Source of the DNA: Rubripirellula tenax
GTDB taxonomy: Bacteria; Planctomycetota; Planctomycetia; Pirellulales; Pirellulaceae
NCBI RefSeq assembly: GCF_007860125.1
Contig: NZ_SJPW01000002.1
Span: forward strand, 781,052-845,051
Direction: 5' to 3'
Length of the DNA: 64,000 nucleotides
Shown here: piece by piece, positions 56,206 to 64,000 of the stretch
How the letters are laid out: every line of letters begins with the position of its first letter
How positions within the stretch are numbered: the stretch's first letter is position 1
Position numbers and translations under genes: made by a program
The notes under the pieces: generated by a model
What the model saw: the letters and a program-made list of their open reading frames with translations, nothing else
The model's database searches: none
What the model was told of the DNA's origin: nothing

Positions 56206-56538
56206 CTACCTCGTCTCAGCCAAAGGCTTTGACATCGCGTAAACCCGATACACGGACGCCCCTTGGCTGAGGCCGCCACGACTGACCACTTCGACCAATC
56301 CCCGCTCGTCCAGTCGCTTGAGCACACGGCGAACCGTGCGATCACTGACGCCTGCACGATTGGCAATGTCTAATTGCCCCGACCGAGCCATCCCGTCTCT
56401 CGTATCGCGGTAGAGCACGAACCACACGGCGGCCTCCGATGAGCTCAGTGTCCTAAGCGAAACGTCGACGAAGGTGTTTAGGATCGTGAACCGATCCGCT
56501 GTCACAACATTTCGTTGCCTTGAAGTTGGTCGCGTCAT
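56206..56538 (-). CDS. winged helix-turn-helix protein
   Basis: 110 residues. A helical N-terminus (FTILNTFVDVSLRTLSSSEAAVWFVLYRDTR) is followed by a clear wHTH: GQLDIANRAGVSDRTVRRVLKRLDERGLVEVVSRGG, where the recognition helix is DRTVRRVLKRL. Its ATG overlaps the stop of the DnaB-like gene by 4 nt (ATGA). Being encoded beside the dyad block, it may bind there and control replication or the integrase (inference). Replication initiator proteins often have similar wings. Confidence 0.8.
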   Translation of the reverse strand: MTRPTSRQRNVVTADRFTILNTFVDVSLRTLSSSEAAVWFVLYRDTRDGMARSGQLDIANRAGVSDRTVRRVLKRLDERGLVEVVSRGGLSQGASVYRVYAMSKPLAETR

Positions 56539-57446
56539 GAATCCCTCCAGAGCCCGCGAACAGGACCGCGACGGGGGCCAGACGCCACAAAACTATCAAC
56601 CGGCTGAGGCCAAAATGACTGCCGTGACCGGTTGAACGCCAGCTCAATGTCGGTGGGCTTTCCATACCGTGACTTCAAATGCCGAAGTGTGACGCCGATC
56701 TCCAATGCACCCGACTCGTCATCCTCCGTTGGCACAATCAGGTAGGCGTCATCGGCACCGTACTCCAGTTCGGACGACTCACGAAACGAAGCAAGCGACA
56801 AGCCATCACCGGCATAGCTGGATCGGCCTCTAGCGTCCTTCGTTCTGCCAACGGCCGCCACGGCGACAACACAGTAGCCGGCCGCTGCAAAGTGTCGAAT
56901 CGAATCCATGGTTGCATCCACCGAACCTCGTTTGTCATCGTGACTTCCGACCGGACGAATCCGCTGGATATAGTCAAGAACAATCAATTCGGCACTGATT
57001 GAGTCGGCTGCCGCTGCGACATTGTCGATCGTCATCGGTGATTGAACAAAAACTAACCGATCGGCCACGCCGCTCAGTAACCCCAGAGCTGGTTCCAGCT
57101 GGCCTTTCTGGACCGCGTCCAACGTCCGGCGTTGAATGCCATCCAGCGGTAGATCGCTAAGACGGCTGAGCTGCCGTTCCAGCAATCGTTCCGGTGGCAT
57201 TTCGACGTTGGCGATGCAGGCAGAGAGTGACGGCGCATTCACCAGTGCGGTAACCACACACTGCATCACAAACGCCGTTTTCCCCATACCAGGTGAGCCA
57301 CCAAGCAGCGTTACCGTACCGGGACAAAGACGAAATCCATTCGCCCCCATCCCAACATCGAAGAAACGTGGTGGTTCACCGTGAAGGACATCGTCTTTCC
57401 AGTCATTAAACAACTGTTCGCAAAGAATGTAGTTGCCAGCACTCAC
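56535..57446 (-). CDS. DnaB-like replicative helicase ATPase domain
   Basis: 303 residues. Walker A GGSPGMGKTA at 49-58, NVEMPPERLLERQLSRLSDLP (matching the EMS..L..R segment of DnaB-type RecA folds), Walker B LIVLDYIQ at 154-161, and a terminal ASFRESSELEYGADDAYLIV like the DnaB GSxxxEQDAD-type motif (SSELEYGADDAYLI). The N-terminal DnaG-binding domain of DnaB is absent. It is coupled by 4-nt overlaps to the primase before it and the wHTH after it. Probably unwinds the element's DNA at its own origin. Confidence 0.88.
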   Translation of the reverse strand: MSAGNYILCEQLFNDWKDDVLHGEPPRFFDVGMGANGFRLCPGTVTLLGGSPGMGKTAFVMQCVVTALVNAPSLSACIANVEMPPERLLERQLSRLSDLPLDGIQRRTLDAVQKGQLEPALGLLSGVADRLVFVQSPMTIDNVAAAADSISAELIVLDYIQRIRPVGSHDDKRGSVDATMDSIRHFAAAGYCVVAVAAVGRTKDARGRSSYAGDGLSLASFRESSELEYGADDAYLIVPTEDDESGALEIGVTLRHLKSRYGKPTDIELAFNRSRQSFWPQPVDSFVASGPRRGPVRGLWRDS

Positions 57447-58414
57447 TGGGCACCGCCTTTCGTCAGGCCACTATCGATAGTTCGGCGGGTCTCGCTCGGT
57501 GTGAGCCCGATGTCCCTCGCAATATCTGTTAGCAGTGCGTGAGCTAGCTGCGGCGGGCAGCCAAATTCAGCCAAGTTTGCAGCTGCTGAAAACAACCTTC
57601 TCTGTCGCTCGCCTTCCGCTACGCCATCGCGAATAAACTCCAAAGTGGATCGATTAAGAGCCGTGCGGTCAGCGTCCCAGGTCTTCACCGACGCCGCGGC
57701 TACCGTTGTTATCTCGCACGCATCTCGCCAGTCCTCCATCGCTTGCTCGTTGTTGGCAGGAGGGTCTGGAATTTCGAACTCCAGCGGATTTGCCGCTCTT
57801 TCTACGATTCCAGCTGCCTGCACGTTAAATAACTCAGGCAAAGCCACTAGCCGCTTGTACCGGCCAGTCTTGCCATGTCGGCTATTCGGCGCCCGCAGTG
57901 GTTGGACTTTGCCGTAGATGGACGAGTCAATCGAACACGTCGCCATACCGGCCAGCTTTTCGGCCAAGTTCCGAACCGAAGCGTTGAATGTGACCGCTGG
58001 CATCGGATTAAAAAGCGATGTTGGCAAGCCAACGTGAAAGCCTTTTGAACCCGAGAAAAACACCAGCAACTCCGAATCATCGAACTCGTATCGGTCGACC
58101 AGCAAGGACGCCAATCTAAAAGCGTCATTCTTCGCCGCGTTGATATCGTCCGCTCGATCGATGTCGAACCAAACGAACCGCGACCAGCACGGGCCATCGA
58201 ATCCGCGAACATCGAGCCGTCCGGCTCCATTATTCGCTCGTTCACGAATCGCGTCGTCGTACTGGAAGGATGATAGGAATGCTTCGCGATCTATTTTTGC
58301 AGTGTCATCGCAGTCGGCGTATGCCGCGAACGCTAGGTCGTAATCGACCAACTTGCGTTCGCGGTCACACGGACCGACGATGCGATAACCCAGGGGCATC
58401 GCAACGTTAATCAT
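57443..58414 (-). CDS. archaeo-eukaryotic primase (AEP)-like protein
   Basis: 323 residues. Three active-site blocks of AEP primases are visible: RFVWFDIDRADD (catalytic Asp84 and Asp86), FFSGSKGFHVGLP (121-131, with His127), and SIDSSIYGKVQPLRAPNSRHGKTGRYKRLV (Asp163 and basic RAPNSRHGKTG). The C-terminal third is helical, with a HTH-like end (TPSETRRTIDSGLTKGG). The start overlaps the DUF669 gene stop by 4 nt. Bacterial chromosomes use DnaG, so an AEP primase points to a plasmid, phage or satellite replication system. Confidence 0.85.
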   Translation of the reverse strand: MINVAMPLGYRIVGPCDRERKLVDYDLAFAAYADCDDTAKIDREAFLSSFQYDDAIRERANNGAGRLDVRGFDGPCWSRFVWFDIDRADDINAAKNDAFRLASLLVDRYEFDDSELLVFFSGSKGFHVGLPTSLFNPMPAVTFNASVRNLAEKLAGMATCSIDSSIYGKVQPLRAPNSRHGKTGRYKRLVALPELFNVQAAGIVERAANPLEFEIPDPPANNEQAMEDWRDACEITTVAAASVKTWDADRTALNRSTLEFIRDGVAEGERQRRLFSAAANLAEFGCPPQLAHALLTDIARDIGLTPSETRRTIDSGLTKGGAQ

Positions 58415-59064
58415 TTGCCGGCCTTCCCTTCACCCATTTTCTTAGCCGCGGCGTGTAACCGCTCCATATGGGTTGGACCAGTCGCTGCGGGTATCTCCAC
58501 CCCTCCAACAAACGACTTAAGCGATCGTGACAAAACTTTCTTCTCGCCAGGCTTTGGCGTTCCGGCAACAATCGTGTCAGGGTCCGATGGTGTCGCGTCA
58601 CCAGACGGACTCGGTCCTGGTTTCGGTGCAAAAGGATCGGGTTCGGGCTCCGTTCGGCCAATTACGTTGAACCACTTCACTTCGTTGGATTCGTAGCCAC
58701 CGTCGCTCACCTTGAGGACTAGAGACACGTTGCATCGAAAAACGACTGGCAGTGGGTCGTCGAGCTGTTTAAGTTCGGCGATGTTGAGTTTTTCGAGCTG
58801 GCGCTTCGTCATCGGCATTGCCTTATCGGTGATCCAAAGGCTGTGCCAAAACCTATCACCCTTGTGTTTGCCTTCGACAACCTCGAATGTCAAGCGGAAG
58901 CCCGGGGTCGCGTTCGACGATTCAAACGCTTCCCCTTGAACGATTTCCGCAACGTACTCGCCACTTGGCAAACGTCCATCGTTGTGGCGTGTCGCCGCCC
59001 AAACTTTCGCAACGTCGGTCGCTTGGTTTTTCTCTCGCAGGATCTCGCTTAATTTTTTAACCAT
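58411..59064 (-). CDS. DUF669-type protein (probable single-strand DNA-binding or annealing)
   Basis: 217 residues from ATG 59064; the frame continues upstream to 59268, but this would overlap the excisionase gene. The DUF669 pattern is RLPSGEYVAEIVQGEAFESSNATPGFRLTFEVVEGKHKGDRFWHSLWITD. A Pro-rich linker (PEPDPFAPKPGPSPSGDATP) and a basic helical C-terminus follow. DUF669 proteins occur in phage replication or recombination clusters. It overlaps the primase start by 4 nt, so it is the first gene of a three-overlap operon. Confidence 0.8.
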   Translation of the reverse strand: MVKKLSEILREKNQATDVAKVWAATRHNDGRLPSGEYVAEIVQGEAFESSNATPGFRLTFEVVEGKHKGDRFWHSLWITDKAMPMTKRQLEKLNIAELKQLDDPLPVVFRCNVSLVLKVSDGGYESNEVKWFNVIGRTEPEPDPFAPKPGPSPSGDATPSDPDTIVAGTPKPGEKKVLSRSLKSFVGGVEIPAATGPTHMERLHAAAKKMGEGKAGK

Positions 59065-59210
59065 CTTGATGCTCACAAAACATTTGTTGAATTGAATTTC
59101 GTCCCGGCCGGTGGCAGTTACCGCCGTGTTGGACTTTTGCGTAAGCTGCTGGTACTGCAGCGATCGCATGACTGGAAAATCCGCATGATCTTGCGGACTC
59201 CGTAGCACGC

Positions 59211-59456
59211 TCACTGGCGTCGGCTCCGCGACGCTTTGCGTACTGGTTGGCAGCCGTTTCGCAACCACTCGGCGAACACTTCGCTGGGCATTCGGGAAAG
59301 CCGGCCCAGCTTCACAAACGGCGGAATTTTTCCCACATCCGCCATCCGGCGTATGTGCTTGGGCGAACAGCCCAGTTCACGTGCAACGTCATCGACGCTC
59401 ATCATCGCGGGCACAGTTCTGTCGCCGGAGGGCGTGCTTCGCTTCTGTTGGCTCAT
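59211..59456 (-). CDS. excisionase-like MerR-type HTH protein
   Basis: 81 residues with the helix-turn-helix of Xis/HTH_17: MMSVDDVARELGCSPKHIRRMADVGKIPPFVKLGRLSRMPSEVFAEWL, a typical MerR-like DNA-binding fold. A basic tail ends it. Located upstream of the replication genes on the same strand, it is the likely directionality factor for the integrase, or the operon regulator. Confidence 0.85.
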   Translation of the reverse strand: MSQQKRSTPSGDRTVPAMMSVDDVARELGCSPKHIRRMADVGKIPPFVKLGRLSRMPSEVFAEWLRNGCQPVRKASRSRRQ

Positions 59457-59634
59457 GAAAACTCCCGTTCAGGAAACTTCGTTCAAACACCATGTCTGAC
59501 GTTTCGAAATTTGACCTGACGAACGGGAGGAAAAGCGAAAAAGAGAATTGATTCCGAAAGTCGACGTTACGAATTGACGTAAACTCCAAGAGGCACCCGA
59601 ACAATTTTTTTTTTCAGTTTTCTACTTGGAGGAA

Positions 59635-60687
59635 TTAGCTCGAACTATTTTCCTCCGAAGAATCGGACGATTCTTCCAAGTTTTTGCGTGTCGAATTACT
59701 TTCGACACGCTTGCGAATCCTGTCGATAACTTTCGAAGAACACTCAATACCGGCCGCCGCCAACTCCGACGCCAGCAACTTGTTGATCTCTTTTGGTTTC
59801 CTTCCAGCTTCACGCAAGTACATGATCTGCTTCTCAATGCCGGTAAGTACCTTCACCCGGGGCCTGCCACGTTTTTTCGCTGAGCGACTATCGGATTTCG
59901 GCGAAAGTATTTTAGTGATAGACTCTCGTTTTTCGTCACTCAGATTCGCCGACTCTGATGCTGCCTTTTCGCTTTGTCGTTCGAGCTCTACTCTCGTTTT
60001 TGAGAGCCCCAATGCAACTATGCAAGCACCGACCAAGTCGTAAACGACGACCTCGTGGGTCAACAGCATCGGCGGGTCGCTGGACAGGTCGTCCGGGTAT
60101 CGGTCTTGCGGATTTGCAACAGTTTCAAATTCAAAGATCAACCCATCGACTTCCGATTTCACTATGTCATCGTTCTGCATACGCCGCTTGATGCACTTGA
60201 AATTTTCAGCGGGGACTGGGGCCTTGTGGCGTACTGTATTTCCCTTGGGTATGTCGTCAAAGTTCAACTTGCCGCCGAATTCAGGAACAATTTCCGGCGG
60301 TTTGATCAACCGGGAATACCGAGTAAACGGCAGTAGTGATGCATCGTCTGGTTTAATTTTTACGATGTCCTCTTCGTGGATGTCATGCCCGTACCGTTGA
60401 AGTACCGACAACACTTCAGTTGCTCCTTCGGTACCGATACAGACGATCCAGTTACCGTCACCGCGAAAAGTTTTAAGGCATTGGCAGTTGGGAATCTCAT
60501 CGTCATTCGTTTTCAAGCGATAGCGGCAGTAATCAAGACATGCAGCCACGCAATATTCGCAGATGTAGACTCCATATTCACTCGCCTCGCCGGTCGCATT
60601 CTCAATAGCGAGAATGACAAACCCGATCTTTTGACCGGCCTCACGTTCGATTGCCACGAGTTCCTGGCACATTTCATCGATTGACAT
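59635..60687 (-). CDS. unrecognised 350-residue element protein with Cys cluster and basic motif
   Basis: 350 residues from ATG 60687 (MSIDEMCQELVAIEREAG); the extra upstream codons to 60747 are unlikely. Features: a Cys cluster YICEYCVAACLDYCRYRLK followed by CQCLK, a KKRGRPRVKVLTG stretch like an AT-hook, a C-terminal helical segment EKQIMYLREAGRKPKEINKLLASELAAAGIECSSKVIDRIRKRV resembling a small HTH, and a Ser/Glu-rich tail. It likely binds DNA. I found no catalytic motif and no family. The gene is 179 nt from the excisionase gene on the same strand, with an AT-rich gap. Confidence 0.6.
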   Translation of the reverse strand: MSIDEMCQELVAIEREAGQKIGFVILAIENATGEASEYGVYICEYCVAACLDYCRYRLKTNDDEIPNCQCLKTFRGDGNWIVCIGTEGATEVLSVLQRYGHDIHEEDIVKIKPDDASLLPFTRYSRLIKPPEIVPEFGGKLNFDDIPKGNTVRHKAPVPAENFKCIKRRMQNDDIVKSEVDGLIFEFETVANPQDRYPDDLSSDPPMLLTHEVVVYDLVGACIVALGLSKTRVELERQSEKAASESANLSDEKRESITKILSPKSDSRSAKKRGRPRVKVLTGIEKQIMYLREAGRKPKEINKLLASELAAAGIECSSKVIDRIRKRVESNSTRKNLEESSDSSEENSSS

Positions 60688-61175
60688 TTCTAAGGCTGGC
60701 TTCGGGGTGGTGGTGCAGCGAGGGACCTTCGTTGATAGCCACCCCAAGTTGCGTTTTCAACCCGTCAAGGTCTTACGACGGACTGACCGCCCACCGCGAA
60801 CAGGACGCCAACGATTTCAGAGGGCACTTTGGTGACCGCACAGGCTGGCGGTAGTGGACCGTTCGGCCGACAGCCTCCGCAGGCCATTTGAGTGAACTCA
60901 GCCCCCCGGCAACGCAGTTGCCAAAGTTGCCCGAAAACCAAAACAGAATCGCCGCAATAGCGGTAACTCGATCTTCAACCTTGCAACTTCGAATCTCGTG
61001 GCGGAACTGTACGACTAGCAACCCACTCGGCCGTCGGCGGTCCCACGCAGCCCTTTACGCCATGGGTTATCTGGCGTATTCCTGGCTTCCCCGGTCACGG
61101 TTGACTGAAATTTCGAATTTTTTCGATCGCCAGATTGAGCCGCCGATTCGCTACCACCCGTCTGCGTCGTATTAG
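60688..61175. other. non-coding or degraded stretch right of the orphan gene
   Basis: About 490 bases. Frames on both strands are short and unlike proteins. It contains GGCAACGCAGTTGCC-like small dyads near 60909, but nothing I can name. It could include the element's right end; no match to the tRNA 3' end was found. Confidence 0.35.
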
Positions 61176-61601
61176 CCGGTTGGGGGCTTTGCTAGACTTG
61201 CGGCCACGGCGTTTGGGGCCGTAAATGCGTGTTTTGATGTTAAGCGGCACCGAATCGTCGAGGACTGGTACCGCGACCAGGTCAAGTCAGCGGCCGAACC
61301 GTTGATGACGAAATGGGAACGCGTCATCGGTGTCGAAGTCGCGGGGATGTATGTTCGCCGAATGAAAACCCGCTGGGGCAGTTGCAACTCCAACGCAAAA
61401 ACGATCCGGCTGAACACCGACTTGGCCAAGAAACCGCCCGAGTGCCTGGAGTACATCATGGTCCACGAGATGGTTCACATCCTAGAACCGACGCACAACG
61501 AACGATTCCAAAACTGGATGCACCAGTTCATGCCCGACTGGCCCCACCGCCGCCAACTACTCAATCGGCTACCAGTGCGGCACGAGGATTGGGAATACTA
61601 G
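61176..61601 (+). pseudogene. 5'-truncated YgjP-type (DUF45) metallopeptidase
   Basis: The frame opens after a TAG at 61173 and ends at TAG 61599. From about 61248 it matches the C-terminal part of the family: RIVEDWYRDQVKSAAEPLMTKWERVIGVEV, MKTRWGSCNSNAKTIRLNTDLAKKPPECLEYIMVHEMVHILEPTHNERF with HExxH-type His-Glu-Met-Val-His and a downstream His. The first half of the usual ~230 residues is missing, replaced by unrelated codons and lacking an ATG (first start TTG 61302). It is most likely a remnant, perhaps of a locus that once held a type I restriction system, where such genes are common. Confidence 0.75.
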
Positions 61602-61719
61602 ATCCGTGATCGAATCAAGCATTGTGCATGCCGGCCGCACCGATCCGGTTCGATGATTGGTTGAAATCTAACCCGAAACCGACTGTCATTTCCCCGAAAC
61701 GATTGCGAAGAAGTATCCC

Positions 61720-62124
61720 ATGAGCGAAGACGACGTGATAACGCACCTAAAACGACTGGAAGAAAAAATCGACATCGGGTTTGCACAAATCATCGACCGC
61801 ATCGAGGCAATTGAACGTCGTCGAAATCCGACAGGGGAGACAAGGGCACAGTTGGTAAGGACCGTCAGGGACTTTTACAGAAGCTACAACTGCCCATGCT
61901 GCGAGGAAGTCGCCATCCTCGATGACCGTGGCAGCCCGCTGTCGATCGCCCAATACGATCATTGGTATTCGAAATCAAAAAGTCGGCCAACCGAGATGTG
62001 GGTCGTCTGCCAAACCTGTAATTTGAAGCTCGAATCGGACTCCGATTTTAAACATCGCTCGCAAACTCGTTTTGCATCATTCCAAGTCCGCCGGGACCAA
62101 CTGATGCAGCCATTGCTGAAGTGA
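61720..62124 (+). CDS. HNH-like zinc-finger protein
   Basis: 134 residues. A coiled N-terminus (VITHLKRLEEKIDIGFAQIIDRIEAIERR) is followed by a treble-clef-like segment: CPCCEEVAILDDRGSPLSIAQYDHWYSKSKS...VVCQTCNLKL. The two CxxC pairs and the DHW His fit a small HNH endonuclease-type domain, with Asn after the last Cys. Whether it is an active nuclease cannot be decided. It starts at ATG 61720, 118 nt after the peptidase fragment, on the same strand. Confidence 0.65.
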   Translation: MSEDDVITHLKRLEEKIDIGFAQIIDRIEAIERRRNPTGETRAQLVRTVRDFYRSYNCPCCEEVAILDDRGSPLSIAQYDHWYSKSKSRPTEMWVVCQTCNLKLESDSDFKHRSQTRFASFQVRRDQLMQPLLK

Positions 62125-62522
62125 AAGGCTCGAAGCGTACTTCGGCAGCACCTCGCAAGTTAACCGACTGCACCGGTACCAAGTTTGGGCATGAGGTGTC
62201 ACGCACTTCATTGAGCTACACGCGACAGGCCGGATCGTTTGACTTGGTGGCCGTCCAGTAATGGATCGAACCCATGCAGTCGCATGGTCATCTGAGCAGC
62301 ATCGCAGGCACTTCGGTTGAGGTGGTGTTCGGCCGCGGTGGTGGCATGATCATCGCCTAACTCAGAACCGTGCCTGGGCTTGTGCATCGCTTGCACGAAC
62401 TTAGCCCAGCCTTCACACATTTTGCGGTCCGGGCAATTTGCTGTTCAATCGGGACATGACTTTTTGCGTCACCGCAGTGTTGCTGCGGCGACCTGACCCG
62501 ACTCTGACTTGAAAGCAACGAT
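62125..62522. other. non-coding stretch with part of a direct repeat
   Basis: 398 bases without a convincing gene. It holds one copy (62369-62388) of a 20-nt direct repeat found again at 63572-63591 with one mismatch, and the probable promoter region of the HTH gene at 62523. Confidence 0.4.
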
Positions 62523-63005
62523 ATGAATACGAGCCTCAACGATATTGACCTGCAAGCCTTCGGCGAGATGATCGAAATGCAGGGACTAAGCCACCGATCC
62601 AAAATGCGGATAATGGATTCCGATGAGCGGTTGGTCGACTATCTGAACAAATGCAACCAGCAAGGCGTTCGATCCTCAAAACGGTTCCCGACACTGACGC
62701 GACTGGCTGATTTTTGCAGTTGCTACCCGTCAACGATCAACCGAATTGCGTCCGGCGATACCTTGAATCCGAGTCGTCGCACCATCAGTCTGCTAAACGT
62801 GTTCGCTGGCATCTGTCCCTACGTCGCGTTGAATGACGACTACTACGATGAACTGAATTATCGCATCAAAGACGCGAACAAGTGGATGGCCGCAACCAGT
62901 CCATCTGACAACGCGGATCTGATGACGTCGCTAAAGCGGGGCATCTCAACTCGTGCTAACCGAAGAGCGAGAGCCAGAAGGGCAAAGCGTTCGCAGGTCG
63001 CCTGA
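62523..63005 (+). CDS. HTH DNA-binding protein
   Basis: 160 residues. The centre has a helix-turn-helix-like stretch RFPTLTRLADFCSCYPSTINRIASGDTLNPSRRTISLLNVFAG, with a probable recognition helix YPSTINRIASG. The C-terminus is very basic (GISTRANRRARARRAKRSQ), which would strengthen DNA contact. It lacks known catalytic motifs. A hairpin follows it. It could be a regulator of the accessory region; nothing in the neighbourhood shows its target. Confidence 0.65.
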   Translation: MNTSLNDIDLQAFGEMIEMQGLSHRSKMRIMDSDERLVDYLNKCNQQGVRSSKRFPTLTRLADFCSCYPSTINRIASGDTLNPSRRTISLLNVFAGICPYVALNDDYYDELNYRIKDANKWMAATSPSDNADLMTSLKRGISTRANRRARARRAKRSQVA

Positions 63006-63888
63006 TCAGGCAGCCGTGCCTACGTCGTAACACGCCGGTGCCTGCCGCGACGGTAGGCACCGGCAAGAACGAGAGGCCGGGCGTCACGATACCGGCGACT
63101 TCACCACCGTCGCCGGTTGGCACCCAAGTTTTTGATCCGTCGTAACAATTTTTCGATCGGAAATCGTCAAAAGGAATTACCCGCCTCCGTCCCCTGCAAC
63201 GGGGGAGAGGCAAAAGATGTGTAGTCAAAAGGATGTGGGAAAGGGGGTGATTCCCATGCTTTTTCCCGACCTATTGCAAATCCCGTTTTGGCACCTGTTC
63301 GGAATCTCAGCAGAGGTGCCAACCAACGCGGCCCCGAAAACACGGTGTTTTAGCAACTTATTGCATCGCCATGTTTCCAAAAATGGCCTTCTGAACGCCA
63401 AAAGGGGCCAAAACTGGTGCCCAAACGTTTGCCACCTTAAAAATCGAGAAGCGTGGTCAAAGAATTCGAAATGCATCTACTGGGCACCCGAATTAACGGC
63501 ATGGTGCGAAGCCAGTTTCGACACCCAATCAATGAGCTTTGCGGGTGCCGAGCGGGTGCGGTTTCAAACCACGTGCCTGGGCTTTTGCATCCCACGCAAT
63601 GGGCCAGCAACGCTTCATTGATCGTCAATGCAGTCCTGATCAGTGTGGCCCGCGACAATTGCCACCGACAATCGAAGCTTGTTGGATCCGGTGTAGGTTC
63701 TTCCCAAACCGATGCCATCGAAACTCGCGATGGCAAATCAACTGCTTGACCAGTGTCGACTGACAACAGCTTCGCAAAGCCGACGGCGTTTCGATGCCGC
63801 CATCTGGATGGCGTAAAGCAAACCTGTGAAGGATTCGCGATCGCACTCAAAATTTCTGCCCGTTCGACACAGCAGGCTGTTGGACGAG
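63006..63888. other. accessory non-coding stretch
   Basis: About 880 bases containing the hairpin above and one copy of the 20-nt direct repeat (63572-63591), but no open frame with protein-like sequence. Long frames on both strands (up to about 137 codons) lack motifs and appear spurious. The stretch may contain remnants of old insertions. Confidence 0.35.
63034..63064 (+). terminator. hairpin after the HTH gene
   Basis: GCCGGTGCCTGCC (63034-63046) and GGTAGGCACCGGC (63052-63064) pair over 13 positions with one G-U, with a 5-nt loop, 29 nt past the stop. There is no T-run, so either a Rho-independent signal of weak form or a dispersed palindrome. Confidence 0.5.
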
Positions 63889-63999
63889 TCAGCCGGCCTC
63901 GTAGGCGATCCGGCCTTCCTGGTAACTTTTCCCCGCGGGCTGCCGGCCGGTTGCCTCCGACAGTCGATCCAGCGGGCTAACGATCCGCACGCCCGGCCG
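63889..63999 (-). CDS. C-terminal fragment of an unknown protein (cut by the right window edge)
   Basis: The minus-strand frame is open from base 63999 to a TGA at 63889-63891 and reads VRIVSPLDRLSEATGRQPAG and KSYQEGRIAYEAG, with composition like a real soluble protein. Only 36 codons are visible, so this is tentative and the family is unknown. Confidence 0.35.
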   Translation of the reverse strand, partial: RPGVRIVSPLDRLSEATGRQPAGKSYQEGRIAYEAG

Positions 64000-64000
64000 G

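Larger units (their letters stand above)
54196..61175. mobile_element. integrated element at tRNA-Val with replication module (right end unresolved)
   Basis: The left boundary is inferred from the integrase frame overlapping the tRNA. It contains tyrosine recombinase, a dyad-rich non-coding block, wHTH, DnaB-like ATPase, AEP-like primase, DUF669-type protein, excisionase-like HTH and a 350-residue orphan, all on the minus strand. No capsid, terminase, relaxase or type IV secretion gene is visible. The extent to 61175 is provisional: the region after 60687 loses that organisation and begins with a truncated chromosomal-type gene. I could not find a second copy of the tRNA 3' end in the window. 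Confidence 0.6.

Noticed and set aside
59065..59268. longer N-terminus for the DUF669-type protein
   Set aside because: It would overlap the excisionase gene and reads sequence without the family pattern.
62208..62420. 70-codon minus-strand frame
   Set aside because: Contains short protein-like pieces but no clear start, family or conservation I could name.
63437..63850. 137-codon minus-strand frame near the right end
   Set aside because: No motif, no start signal, and composition unlike neighbouring genes.
54270..64000. right attachment site (copy of the tRNA-Val 3' end)
   Set aside because: I looked for repeats of the T-arm and acceptor sequence on both strands and saw none, so the right boundary may be outside the window or the repeat too short to see by eye.

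Overview
The window comes from a planctomycete, most likely a marine Pirellulaceae close to Rhodopirellula. I infer this from a giant secreted protein with a planctomycete LEPR-type N-terminus (LESRQMLAAD) and a dockerin-like C-terminus, a paired ECF sigma factor and TPR protein kinase, a secreted di-haem oxidoreductase, very large PQQ/TPR and HEAT proteins, a ribosomal operon without L30, and weak Shine-Dalgarno usage.

Layout. 1-12.4 kb is chromosomal backbone: a left-edge protein fragment; a HEAT protein with a small membrane protein; an 87-residue orphan; an EboB-type TatD hydrolase coupled to aminodeoxychorismate synthase component I (pabB); an SGNH hydrolase interrupted by one in-frame TAG; a STAS protein; three small membrane or secreted proteins; a di-haem oxidoreductase; a lipoprotein; and a DUF2752 membrane protein. 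12.5-25.3 kb is the S10-spc ribosomal cluster in canonical order (S10, L3, L4, L23, L2, S19, L22, S3, L16, L29, S17, L14, L24, L5, S14, S8, L6, L18, S5, L15, SecY, Adk). L30 is absent and no alpha operon follows. Many spacers carry degenerate 7-nt tandem repeats just before the start codon, S3 and L16 overlap by 62 nt, and S5 seems to begin at an ATC codon.

25.3-32.3 kb holds a 1,533-residue secreted PQQ-propeller/TPR protein, a truncated small gene abutting a perfect 253-bp palindrome, a hexose-6-phosphate mutarotase and an EVE-domain protein. 32.4-46.4 kb is one 4,663-codon ORF for a giant beta-solenoid-like surface or secreted protein. A sigma factor/kinase pair is divergent from it. 49.7-53.9 kb holds a GHQP-motif protein coupled to a family 2 glycosyltransferase, a NIF3 protein and IF-3.

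54.2-60.7 kb is an integrated element at a tRNA-Val(GAC) gene. Its genes read toward the tRNA: excisionase-like HTH, DUF669-type protein, archaeo-eukaryotic-type primase, DnaB-like ATPase, winged-helix protein, a non-coding block of dyads, and a tyrosine recombinase whose reading frame runs antisense into the tRNA. No structural phage genes are visible, so it resembles a self-replicating integrative element or phage satellite; this is the most interesting system here. 61-64 kb is accessory DNA: a 5'-truncated YgjP-type peptidase, an HNH-like protein, a HTH protein, repeats and long non-coding stretches. The right end of the element was not found.
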